From assembly GCF_003206695.1 (NCBI RefSeq), contig NZ_PZJN01000001.1, forward strand, positions 60,194 to 124,193: a DNA stretch of 64,000 bases, in the 5' to 3' direction. Under the pieces are notes generated by a model that saw nothing but the letters and a program-made list of their open reading frames with translations, did not search any database and was not told where the DNA came from. This DNA is from Salinicola halophyticus (GTDB taxonomy: Bacteria; Pseudomonadota; Gammaproteobacteria; Pseudomonadales; Halomonadaceae). Numbering within the stretch: the stretch's first letter is position 1; each line of letters starts with the position of its first letter. A program made the position numbers and the translations under genes. This document shows positions 19,752 to 27,035 of the stretch, one piece after another.

Positions 19752-19913
19752 ATGGGGAAGAATCGCCGCGAGCGGGAGCGATACGAGCGCATCAAGGACA
19801 CGCCCGACTCCGATCCTGTCGACTACGCTGATCACCTCCGTCGCCAGCGGGAGTGGTATCAATCGCTGAGCGATGATGACTATCATCGGATCTACGTCCA
19901 ACCGCGGCGGTAG
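19752..19913 (+). CDS. Possible small hypothetical protein, 53 aa
   Basis: An Arg/Asp/Tyr-rich frame from ATG 19752 (MGKNRRERERYERI to YVQPRR); it can extend to 19707. It lies right after the permease stop. The composition (DSDPVDYADHLRRQREWYQSLSDDDYHRI) looks like protein rather than noise, but the family is not recognised and the ribosome-binding site is poor. Confidence 0.3.
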   Translation: MGKNRRERERYERIKDTPDSDPVDYADHLRRQREWYQSLSDDDYHRIYVQPRR

Positions 19914-19974
19914 CGCAGTGTGGGGCGCAGCCGAGCGCTTCTCGCAGGCACGAAAAACGCCCCTACCGGAGCGG

Positions 19975-20286
19975 TTATAATCCTGAATGTAATGTCATCG
20001 GCGTTTTGTGGCTCTCGCTGTTGGAATCGAGGCCGATCATCTCGTCGTAGGGTGTCTCCTGCACGAGGAACAGCGGGACGTCCTCCAGGCCCCCAGCATC
20101 GATGAGCCATTTCCGAGCGTGACCCAATGACTGCGGGTGAAGAGGCACACCATTCTTATCCATCAGTACGTGCTTTTCCCCTTCGACGTAGGCGCAGTAA
20201 AGGAAAATGTCGCCCTCCAAGGATTCGACATGCAACTCCTCTACCCTGGATTCGTGGGCAAGCTGTACAAATTCTTCAAATGTCAT
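19975..20286 (-). CDS. DUF6482-like small protein
   Basis: 103 residues, soluble. The pattern ELHVESLEGDIFLYCAYVEGEKHVLMDKNG, then SLGHARKWLIDAGG, then PLFLVQETPYDEMIGL resembles DUF6482 proteins of pseudomonads and halomonads, whose function is unknown. It lies 14 bases downstream of the DUF2945 gene on the same strand, so the two are probably co-transcribed. Both sit inside the region bounded by the permease repeats. Confidence 0.65.
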   Translation of the reverse strand: MTFEEFVQLAHESRVEELHVESLEGDIFLYCAYVEGEKHVLMDKNGVPLHPQSLGHARKWLIDAGGLEDVPLFLVQETPYDEMIGLDSNSESHKTPMTLHSGL

Positions 20287-20300
20287 GCTCGCTTCCTCTG

Positions 20301-20516
20301 CTATACCTTCTTGATCTCAGTGTGCAGCTTGAGCACGCGGCTACCGTCTTCCTGCTTGATCAGATAGGCGGGGTTCTTCTCGCTGCCTTTTCGCGTGACC
20401 TCGCTGCCTTGCAGCTTTCGCGTCACCGTCTCTTGATACTTCCGGGTGATTTGGCCTTTCGCCCAGTTGTCACCCCACTTCCACTTGATCCACTCGCGCT
20501 GTTTGAAATCTGCCAT
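20301..20516 (-). CDS. DUF2945 (hypervirulence-associated, Tudor-like) small protein
   Basis: 71 residues. KWKWGDNWAKGQITRKYQETVTRKLQGSEVTRKGSEKNPAYLIKQEDGSRVLK fits the HVA/DUF2945 family of small basic beta-barrel proteins. The family's role in bacteria is not established. It is transcribed with the DUF6482-like gene. Upstream, at about 20532-20560, the octamer CTTGTACA occurs twice, about 18 bases apart, which might be a promoter-proximal regulatory sequence. Confidence 0.65.
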   Translation of the reverse strand: MADFKQREWIKWKWGDNWAKGQITRKYQETVTRKLQGSEVTRKGSEKNPAYLIKQEDGSRVLKLHTEIKKV

Positions 20517-20694
20517 GACTTAACTCCACCTTGTACACGAACATAACTCTTGTACAGGTTTTGAAATCGTGCCAGTATCAATTGGCCAGCACGGAACGCT
20601 GGCAGAAAGCCGGGAGGATTGAACCGGTACAAGGGCGTTACTCAGACATCGACTGGCCAGGATGGCCGGCAGAAGCAAGCCAAGGATGGCTACC

Positions 20695-20934
20695 ATGAAT
20701 CATGAGATCTCATGCCCCCGATGCGGGCACCACGAAGCAGCCTCAGACGATACCGCTCAAGACTGGGACGAAATAAATTGCCTGGCATGCGGTGAGTTTA
20801 TTGGCACCCGTGACCATCAATCAGGCTTCGCCTCCCCGAACCACCGGATGTATACTCTGAGCAAATCGCTGGAACTCTTGATCACAATGGCTCGTGATGA
20901 CGCGCGCAGCGGCGTCACCGCGAAAGCGGCGTAG
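20695..20934 (+). CDS. Small zinc-ribbon protein
   Basis: 79 residues from ATG 20695 (MNHEISCPRCGHHEA, with AAGGAT upstream). Two CxxC knuckles, CPRCGHHEA and CLACGEF, are spaced about 28 residues apart, as in a rubredoxin-like zinc ribbon. The remainder (SKSLELLITMARDDARSG) is helical. The function is unknown. It is followed by a clear terminator, which supports it being a real single-gene unit. Confidence 0.6.
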   Translation: MNHEISCPRCGHHEAASDDTAQDWDEINCLACGEFIGTRDHQSGFASPNHRMYTLSKSLELLITMARDDARSGVTAKAA

Positions 20935-20973
20935 TTACCGTCACTCGAATTTGCAATGTTCGTTCCCCATTAT

Positions 20974-20998
20974 GCCGCTCTCCCCGAGCGGCTTTTTT
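20974..20998 (+). terminator. Terminator of the zinc-ribbon gene
   Basis: Stem GCCGCTC/GAGCGGC with a 5-nt loop and a run of six T directly after it, 40 bases downstream of the stop codon. Confidence 0.88.
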
Positions 20999-21082
20999 AC
21001 GCAAGCGAGAAAACTCTCTGAAGTGAAGTAACTGATTGTCGTCGCTCGACAAACATCATGAACAGCTGATCGTTCGGTCGGC

Positions 21083-21437
21083 TTTCCAGCGACGTTCACG
21101 AGGCGCGTCAAGCGATCCGCGCGCACGCCGCCCAAGCGGCCCTCAAGCGTATGTGGCGCGATGGGTACCGATAAATGAACGCCGGCGTCATGATGCTATA
21201 CCTCGTCCGGAGTGACGCAATGCAGTCCGATATCTTCGATTCACCAGAGAGTGACGAAGAACGCGAGCGGTCGGCCAAGGCATCGGCGGGATGGATGAGC
21301 TGAACAAACGTATGGGGAGTGGCAAATTGCGCCTGGGCGGCACGAAGGGCAAAGCGGACTGGAAGCTGAAAGCCGAGCTGCTGCCGCAGCGCTATACAAC
21401 GAGGTGGGATGAACTGCCAGAGGTAAAACTCTATTGA
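21083..21437 (+). pseudogene. umuC (DNA polymerase V catalytic subunit) 3' remnant
   Basis: Two frames together give the C-terminal part of a UmuC-like Y-family polymerase. First SDVHEARQAIRAHAAQAALKRMWRDGYR, a stop (TAA at 21174-21176) where Tyr/Lys is expected, and MNAGVMMLYLVRSDAMQSDIFDSPESDEE. After a frameshift near 21280 comes MDELNKRMGSGKLRLGG, then LLPQRYTTRWDELPEV and a stop. TTRWDELP is the family's C-terminal hallmark. The catalytic palm and finger domains are absent, and no umuD is present. It is a dead fragment. Confidence 0.8.
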
Positions 21438-21920
21438 TGCGCAGCGAAAAAGAGACTCCGGTTCAAGCAAGTCTCAAGTGCGCTGCTATCCCTGCAAACA
21501 CTCCACGGCATCCTGCCGTGCATCCGTGTGATAACCGCTTCCTGCAGCTCCATCCTTGGTTCAGCGCCTTCCTAGCGCTGGCGCCACAGTGGACCGAACA
21601 GGTCGCAAATGAGTTGATCTAGGTTAAGTGATAGAAAATAGAGTTAGGACACGAAGGAAAGGCCGGCCGTCTCCAGCCGGGAACATCCACACCAAGCCTC
21701 CCGCAGCTTCCATTCTGCGCGTCCCTGGCTGCGTGTTAGATGTGTGGACCGCGCGTCGTCCATGACGCTGACATACTGTGGTCCAGTGGAGAGGTTTACG
21801 CCACAAAAAAACCCGGCCAAAAGGCCGGGCCAATACGCAGGTCCAAATCTATGGACTCGTGGCTAGTCTACAAGATCAGCCATCATCCCTTAGGACCAGT
21901 TTTCTAGTACTTTGAAAGCC
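21438..21920. other. Degenerate intergenic sequence
   Basis: 483 bases between the umuC remnant and the SRAP remnant. Short frames on both strands have no recognisable product. The only clear element is the minus-strand terminator at 21812-21829. Confidence 0.5.
21812..21829 (-). terminator. Terminator downstream of the SRAP remnant
   Basis: CCCGGCC-AAAA-GGCCGGG hairpin. On the minus strand it is followed directly by seven T, so it would have ended the former SRAP gene transcript about 90 bases past its stop. Confidence 0.85.
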
Positions 21921-22199
21921 TTAGGGAAAGAAATGGCACACAGTCATGTAGGAAACTGGCTTGAGCGGATTGATTAGCTGCGCGCTACGATCGTCTCCGG
22001 GCTTGTCGACTAAAGGACTCACCGGCCAGTGTCGGATCAGGCCGGCGTCGATATGCCGAGTGACGCCACGGATGGCGTCGCGCTCCGTGAATGCAGGATC
22101 CAGCCAAGGCTCGACCGAGTCATTATCCAGCGCCAGCGGCATCCGATCGTGAACCTCTTTAGCACTTCCCCGCGCTGGCTCGGTGATGATGGCCACACC
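21921..22199 (-). pseudogene. SRAP (YedK/HMCES-like) gene, 5'-truncated
   Basis: About 90 codons match the C-terminal half of the SOS-response-associated peptidase family, which protects abasic sites in single-stranded DNA. GVAIITEPARGSAKEVHDRMPLAL holds the conserved HxRMP, followed by WLDPAF and IRHWPVSPLVDKPGDD. The N-terminal half, including the essential Cys2, is missing. The homology stops at about 22200, exactly where a permease-gene fragment begins on the other strand. A GTG at 22196 could still start a peptide, but not a working enzyme. Confidence 0.8.
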
Positions 22200-22204
22200 A
22201 AGTG

Positions 22205-22525
22205 GCTTGCGCTCGCCCTGTACAACGGCGCCTGATCGCTTTTCTGGTAGAGCGCCATGCTGACGGCCGGAAAACCGGAATGATCGACCTAGCGGCTTCC
22301 GGGCGCTACGCCTACTAATTGCTGCTCAGGCTCTACCGCAACCTGCTCGGCATGCTCGGTGTCGCCACACTCGGCTTCTACATCGATTCCAGCTTCCAAT
22401 ATCTGATGTTCGACCACGCCTTCTTCCTGCTGCTGATCACCGCCGTGCTCAACATCGGCGTCGACGCCCTCTCCCGCCGTTTCCGGCCCCGCGAGGTCCC
22501 GCTGGACGATCCGTGTAGTCGGTAG
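22205..22525 (+). pseudogene. Broken second copy of the permease 3' end
   Basis: Matches 19324-19696 of the intact permease gene. The first 135 bases are diverged, with a 1-base deletion near 22232, a TAA at 22317-22319 (GAA in the intact gene) and other substitutions. A gap of about 51 bases follows where the intact gene encodes the second EAA loop. From 22342 onward the copy is nearly identical, and it ends in TAG. It is non-functional. Confidence 0.9.
22342..22523 (+). repeat. 182-bp direct repeat, copy 2
   Basis: Partner of 19513-19694, same orientation, two mismatches. It forms the right boundary of the decayed segment. Confidence 0.95.
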
Positions 22526-22541
22526 CGTCTCTCGCCGCGCA

Positions 22542-22650
22542 GAGCCGCCGTTTCAGGCTCCCATGGCAGTGCATCGACGGGTGGCTCATGCTGGTCATAT
22601 TGCGCTTGACGTCAGCGAGGATGCTGGCGCTCATCCTCTCTATTTCAGAC
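22542..22650 (+). pseudogene. Third, permuted permease fragment
   Basis: AGCCGCCGTTTCAGG through CTGGCGCTCATCCTCTC aligns, at roughly 70 percent identity by eye, to 19192-19295 of the intact permease gene, that is, to sequence upstream of what copy 2 holds. So a piece of the middle of the gene follows a piece of its end, as expected from tandem duplication followed by deletion. Confidence 0.7.
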
Positions 22651-22732
22651 TACAGCAGTATGGATTCTCACGGACAAACGTGAAAAGGTAACTCAATGTA
22701 TCAAAGCAGCTGCATTTGACCAAAACATGAGG

Positions 22733-22767
22733 AACTATCGATATTTTCTGCGTCAACTTCGATAGCT
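22733..22767. promoter_or_regulatory. Inverted repeat upstream of the orphan nuclease gene
   Basis: AACTATCGA and TCGATAGCT form arms of 9 bp (one mismatch) separated by 17 bases, 46 bases before the nuclease ATG in an AT-rich stretch. It could be an operator or a leader hairpin; nothing identifies the regulator. Confidence 0.4.
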
Positions 22768-22813
22768 GCCAAGTATTCGCAACAAAGCCAAAAATCATAA
22801 AGGCAGGGAAAAT

Positions 22814-23896
22814 ATGGACATATCACAAAAAATCGCGGCTCTCGCCAGCCGTGCAAGAGAACAACTAGACCATATCGTGAACGAAGAATCGACTAAAAAT
22901 GCGATGGTCATGCCTTTCATCCAGAGTCTAGGTTACGACGTCTTCAATCCCACTGAAGTTTTGCCGGAGTTCACCGCGGATGTCGGTTTGAAGAAGGGTG
23001 AAAAGGTCGACTACGCAATCAAGAACGATGGAGTTCTGTCCATCCTCGTGGAGTGCAAACCGCGAACTACAGACCTGGCCAATGCCCAGTTCAGCCAGCT
23101 ATATCGATACTTCAACTGCACCGAGGCCAAATTCGCCATTCTGACCAACGGCATCGAGTATCGATTTTACTCTGATCTCGATGATACCAATCGCTTGGAT
23201 ACCAGACCTTTCTTCACCTTTCGCTTGGCCGATTATAACGAGCGTGATATCGAAGAGCTGAAAAAATTCGCAAAACCTGTGTTCGATGTGGATGCCATTC
23301 TCAGTACTGCCAATCGTCTGAAGTATACTAATCTCGCCAAAGTATCTTTCGGGAAACTGTTGAAAGAGCCGCCGCGAGAATTCATCAAGTTTTTAGCTCA
23401 GGACTTTTACGATGGCCGAATGACTCAGCAGGTGTTGGATGAGTTCACCCCTATCGTCCGAGATGCGATGTCTCAATACATCAAAGAGCAAATTTCACAG
23501 CGTTTGAAATCGGCACTGGCCAGCACAACAGGAGAAGAGCCCACGATAGCCGCCGGCACGCTAGTGGATAAATCCGAATCGGCGGCTGCAATAAAAGCAG
23601 AAGACGACATTGTGACGACTCAAGAGGAGATCGACGGCTACAACATGGTGAGGGCTATTGTCTCCAGTGAAGTCGCTCCAGAACGCGTCTTTATGCGAGA
23701 TGCCAAGACTTACTGCGCTGTCTTGCTGGACAACAATAACCGTAAGCCGATCTGCCGCCTGCATTTCAACTCCAAGACTCTGAAACGACTTGAGCTCTGG
23801 GAAAATGAAAAGCAGGTCAAACACGACCTTGCGACACTCACGGACATCTTTAGCCACAAAGAAGCACTTCTTGCCACAGTAAAAAGCTATCAGTGA
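22814..23896 (+). CDS. Orphan HsdR-N-type PD-(D/E)XK nuclease protein
   Basis: 360 residues, similar to stand-alone proteins annotated as type I restriction enzyme R N-terminal domain (HSDR_N_2). The nuclease core is visible: FNPTEVLPEF, then KVDYAI with Asp66, ILVECKP with Glu80 and Lys82, and QLYRY (Gln95, Tyr99) matching the QxxxY motif of RecB/HsdR-like nucleases. There is no helicase domain and no adjacent hsdM or hsdS. The C-terminal part (about 270-360, DGYNMVRAIVSSEVAPERVF to LATVKSYQ) is a separate domain of unknown role. GC is only about half in this gene, lower than its neighbours, so it was probably acquired horizontally. Defence or DNA processing is plausible but unproven. Confidence 0.8.
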   Translation: MDISQKIAALASRAREQLDHIVNEESTKNAMVMPFIQSLGYDVFNPTEVLPEFTADVGLKKGEKVDYAIKNDGVLSILVECKPRTTDLANAQFSQLYRYFNCTEAKFAILTNGIEYRFYSDLDDTNRLDTRPFFTFRLADYNERDIEELKKFAKPVFDVDAILSTANRLKYTNLAKVSFGKLLKEPPREFIKFLAQDFYDGRMTQQVLDEFTPIVRDAMSQYIKEQISQRLKSALASTTGEEPTIAAGTLVDKSESAAAIKAEDDIVTTQEEIDGYNMVRAIVSSEVAPERVFMRDAKTYCAVLLDNNNRKPICRLHFNSKTLKRLELWENEKQVKHDLATLTDIFSHKEALLATVKSYQ

Positions 23897-23970
23897 ATCA
23901 GAGCCATCTAAGCTCAAGTGACTCGAGCCCACGGCGAGCGGCGATAGATTCAGCCCTATTCAGTCAGGAC

Positions 23971-24002
23971 AGCAAGAAGCCGGCCAAGGCTGGCTTCTTG
24001 CT
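23971..24002. terminator. Hairpin between the nuclease gene and the SDR gene
   Basis: AGCAAGAAGCC and GGCTTCTTGCT form an 11-bp stem around a 10-nt loop, 75 bases after the nuclease stop. A GCTTTTCT tract follows. It lies between converging genes and probably terminates both. Confidence 0.6.
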
Positions 24003-24058
24003 GCAGGCTTTTCTCTGTGAACTCATGACTGCAAGCAATCTCTACCGCAAAAAAATAC

Positions 24059-24793
24059 TCAGGGTGAAACCTGGCGGGTCGGCATCACCAGCAGTTCCTG
24101 CACGTTGACGTGGCTTGGCTGAGCGAAGCCGTAGACCAGGGCATTGGCGATATCTTCGGCCTGCAGGGCCTCGACGCTGTCGCGACGCTGTTGCATCTTC
24201 TCTTCAGGAACGTTGTAGCCCCAGTTGGTATAAGTGGCGCCGGGTTCGATCAGCGATACACGGATGCCGTCCTCGCCGAGCTCCTTGCGCAGCGCGTCGT
24301 GAAAGCCCACCACGGCGAACTTGGTGGCGTTGTAGACCGACCAGCCCGCGATACCGTAGCGCCCGCCAACGCTCGAGACGCTGTTGATCATCGCCCCCTT
24401 GCGGCCCCGCATCAGCGGAATGGCCCGCTGGGTGCAGTTGAGCACGCCATAGAGGTTGGCATCGATGGTGGCTCGCCACTCTTCCGGGGTGCTCTCCTCG
24501 AAGCGGTTGTTGTAACCGACCCCCGCGTTGTTGAAGAGCAGATCGAGCCCGCCGAATTCACGCTCGACGGCAGCGAAGATACCGGCCACGGCCTCGGGAT
24601 CCGCGACGTCGGCCACGTGGACCCGCGCGCGCCCGCCGATACTCTTGGCCAGCGCTTCGAGCTTGTCGGCACTGCGTGCTACCAGGACCACGTTGACGCC
24701 CTCCTCGGCCAGCAGTCGGGCGGCGGCCTGACCAATACCACTGGACGCACCGGTGATCACGGCGACGCTGTCAGTCAGATTGCGAAGTTCCAT
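24059..24793 (-). CDS. SDR-family short-chain oxidoreductase
   Basis: 244 residues, classical SDR. The cofactor motif TGASSGIGQAA, FNNAGVGYNNRF with NNAG, the Ser of SVSSVGGRYG and the catalytic YNATK are all present. Substrate specificity cannot be deduced; similar proteins are annotated as NADP-dependent short-chain reductases. It is encoded opposite to the aryl-polyene cluster that starts 460 bases away, and is probably independent of it. Confidence 0.88.
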   Translation of the reverse strand: MELRNLTDSVAVITGASSGIGQAAARLLAEEGVNVVLVARSADKLEALAKSIGGRARVHVADVADPEAVAGIFAAVEREFGGLDLLFNNAGVGYNNRFEESTPEEWRATIDANLYGVLNCTQRAIPLMRGRKGAMINSVSSVGGRYGIAGWSVYNATKFAVVGFHDALRKELGEDGIRVSLIEPGATYTNWGYNVPEEKMQQRRDSVEALQAEDIANALVYGFAQPSHVNVQELLVMPTRQVSP

Positions 24794-25256
24794 ATAGTGC
24801 TTCCTTCTGTTCGCGACGTGCTTTCGAAACCACTGTTCAGGACATGGAAGGAGCGATGGGGAAAATTATTCGCTCGCTAACAAATTCCAGGATGAATCAG
24901 CTTAGGAGCTGGGGGAACCGGTCGCCACTTCCGGCAAGGCTCTTCGATCGGGTTACGGAGCATCGAGCATGAATTGCGAAGGATTGCGCACGACGACGAG
25001 TCACATTCGGCTTTTCCATAGACGCCGGTTCGATAACTTAACCTGTATCAAGTCCATTTGGGGTGACCGAAGGTAGGCTTGTCCGGCCCACGGGATCGTC
25101 CTCCCAGGGCGCGTCGGACTCCGGTTCGGCGCTTTGTCTCGCCTCGCCCCCCTGCAGTCAGCTCCCCGCTAGAATGCATAATGCTTGCACCGCGTATGCC
25201 TCCTTTTCCGTTATGATGCGTAAAGTTTTGGCAATACGGATCGTTACAACGGCGCT
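24794..25256. other. Intergenic control region before the aryl-polyene-type cluster
   Basis: 463 bases between the divergently oriented SDR gene and the first cluster gene. No gene was recognised. An AT-richer stretch at 25170-25250, with TTGCAC at 25185 and TATGAT at 25212, is suggestive of a promoter, but the 21-bp spacing is too long for a confident call. Confidence 0.45.
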
Positions 25257-25946
25257 ATGGCAGATCTTTACTTACACGATTGGCGAGGCTGGACCCCGCA
25301 TCGCGTAGCCGATGACGAGCCCCGACTCGACACGCGGGACAAACCAGACGGCACCGCCGTTCCGTCGATGTTGCGACGTCGTCTCAACCTGCTCGGTCGA
25401 GCGGTCTGCGACATGCTCGCGGCGATCGACCCCGATGCCGACAGCCTCGTCCTGCATGCCTCGCGCCATGGAGACGGCGAGCGCACGCTAGAGATGCTGT
25501 ACGGCCTCGATGAAGGTGAGCCGTTGTCTCCGGCCCGCTTCGGTCTGTCGGTACACAACGCCACCGTGGGCGTCTATTCCATTGCCAGTGGCAACCGACG
25601 CAGCCAGCAGGCGATCGCCGCCAGTGGCGGAGAGTGGGCGGCACTGGTCGCGGAAACCCGTGGCTATCTTGCCGATCACCATTCGAGCCTCGTGGTCGTG
25701 TTCAGCGATCAACCGGTGCCAGAGCGATTTGCCGCTTACGCTCCCGAGTCGTTCTCCGCCGCCGTCGTCCTGCGCTTCGGCAGAGAACCCGCGGCAGGTG
25801 CCCGGCGTCTGACGGAAACGCCGTTGGCGCTCGACGGCCCGACCGTGCAGCCGCTCGATATCATCGACTGGTTGATGGACCGGCGTGAGCGTGTGACATG
25901 CCCGATCAGCCAGCGCGGTTGGCAATTCGCGGACCTTCCGTCATGA
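25257..25946 (+). CDS. Beta-ketoacyl-synthase-like chain-length factor (ApeC-like)
   Basis: 229 residues. It matches the truncated KS N-terminal domain found at the start of aryl-polyene clusters: MADLYLHDWRGWTP, VPSMLRRRLNLLGRAVCDML, LVLHASRHGDGERTLEML, LSVHNATVGVYSIASGN. It has no complete Cys-His-His active site. In the Xenorhabdus/E. coli systems the equivalent protein (ApeC) pairs with the KS ApeO as a chain-length factor. The only full KS candidate here is the gene at 35.6 kb. The ribosome-binding site is weak. Confidence 0.85.
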   Translation: MADLYLHDWRGWTPHRVADDEPRLDTRDKPDGTAVPSMLRRRLNLLGRAVCDMLAAIDPDADSLVLHASRHGDGERTLEMLYGLDEGEPLSPARFGLSVHNATVGVYSIASGNRRSQQAIAASGGEWAALVAETRGYLADHHSSLVVVFSDQPVPERFAAYAPESFSAAVVLRFGREPAAGARRLTETPLALDGPTVQPLDIIDWLMDRRERVTCPISQRGWQFADLPS

Positions 25947-26095
25947 TCCGCGGCCCACGATGCAATATCCTCGAGCGGTGTCTCATTCCTACGTCATGAG
26001 ATGCCGCTGCTGCCGGCCGACACCGGCACCGCGTCTGGTTCGAATTCAGGCGACAGTAATTGATAATGAATGAGTAATAGGGACGATCAAGACCA
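25947..26095. other. Spacer in the aryl-polyene-type cluster
   Basis: 149 bases between the chain-length factor and the ACP gene. Related clusters usually carry an acyltransferase and a further ACP here. No intact frame for either, and no clear remnant, was found. Confidence 0.5.
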
Positions 26096-26362
26096 ATGGC
26101 GACGACCGCGCTGGAACACGAACTCAAAGAGATGATCATCGAGACGCTGGAACTCGAAGACGTCACCCCTGATGACATCGATCCCGAAGAGCCGCTGTTC
26201 GTCGAAGGCCTGGGGCTCGACTCCATCGACGCGCTGGAGCTGGGGTTGGCGCTGCAGAAACGCTACGGCATTACGCTGGAATCCGAAGCGGAATCCTCGC
26301 GCCAGCATTTCGCCAATCTGAAAAGCTTGGCGTCTCTGGTCGAATCGCGTCGCCAGAAATGA
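26096..26362 (+). CDS. Acyl carrier protein of the aryl-polyene-type cluster
   Basis: 88 residues, acidic. The 4'-phosphopantetheine attachment serine is Ser43 in GLGLDSIDALELG. It carries the growing polyene chain between ligase, KS, KR and dehydratases. Most described aryl-polyene clusters have two ACPs; only this one is visible. Its stop codon overlaps an ATG (ATGA) that opens a seven-codon mini-frame leading into the next gene. Confidence 0.93.
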   Translation: MATTALEHELKEMIIETLELEDVTPDDIDPEEPLFVEGLGLDSIDALELGLALQKRYGITLESEAESSRQHFANLKSLASLVESRRQK

Positions 26363-26378
26363 ACCCGGCGGTGCCAGC

Positions 26379-27035
26379 GTGATTCCGACAGCCTCTCTCA
26401 ACGGCCCCAGGCGCCTGCTCTTGCTGGCGCTGGGCATCATCGGCCTGCTCTGGCCGCTGGTGGTCCACTTCCTCCTGCCGCATTACGGCGCCTGGCCGCT
26501 GCTGATCGGGCTGGCCGCCGTTGCCTGGTGGCGACTGCCGCCGTCTCAACGCCGCTGGGGCTGGCTCATGCTGCCATTGCTCGTTCTGCTGATGGCAACC
26601 GGTCGCGCGGAACTCGGCCTGCGGCTGTGGCCGGTGGTCGTCAATATGGGGCTGCTGCTGCTCTTTTCTCACGGCCTGCGCCATCCGCCCACATTGATCG
26701 AACGCTACGCCCGCCGCCAGGAACCGGATCTGCCGCCGCACGCCGTTCGCTATACCCGGCGCGTTACCCAGGCCTGGTGCGTCTTCTTCGTGATCAACGG
26801 CAGTATCGCGTTGGCCACCGCGATCTACGCCGATCTCGAAACCTGGGCCTGGTACAACGGCGGCATCGTCTACGGCCTGATGCTGGCCATGTTCGTCGGC
26901 GAGTGGTGTATCCGTCAGCGCGTCAAGCGCCGGGCCGAAGCCGGTCTGGAAGAAGCCGGTCTGGACGACGAGCGCCAGAACGAGGATCTCGATGACGATG
27001 TTCGTCCGGTAAAGGTGTCCCATGACGTTTCGTGA
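26379..27035 (+). CDS. Aryl-polyene-cluster membrane protein (ApeG-like)
   Basis: 218 residues starting at GTG 26379. Hydrophobic segments include LLLLALGIIGLLWPLVVHFLL, WPLLIGLAAVAWW, WLMLPLLVLLMATG and YNGGIVYGLMLAMFVGEW, giving five or six membrane helices. The basic pair-rich loops suit the inner-membrane protein (COG4648-like) regularly found next to the ACP and ligase genes of these clusters; its biochemical role is unknown. Start and preceding stop overlap (GTGA) with the mini-frame 26359-26382, and its 3' end overlaps the ligase gene by 14 bases. Confidence 0.8.
   Translation: MIPTASLNGPRRLLLLALGIIGLLWPLVVHFLLPHYGAWPLLIGLAAVAWWRLPPSQRRWGWLMLPLLVLLMATGRAELGLRLWPVVVNMGLLLLFSHGLRHPPTLIERYARRQEPDLPPHAVRYTRRVTQAWCVFFVINGSIALATAIYADLETWAWYNGGIVYGLMLAMFVGEWCIRQRVKRRAEAGLEEAGLDDERQNEDLDDDVRPVKVSHDVS

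Noticed and set aside
21624..21833. 69-codon minus-strand frame
   Set aside because: It overlaps the strong minus-strand terminator at 21812-21829 and has no recognisable sequence or start signal.
26030..26055. tRNA T-arm-like sequence (CTGGTTCGAATTCAG) in the chain-length factor/ACP spacer
   Set aside because: No acceptor, D-arm or anticodon arm can be folded around it, so it is treated as chance similarity.
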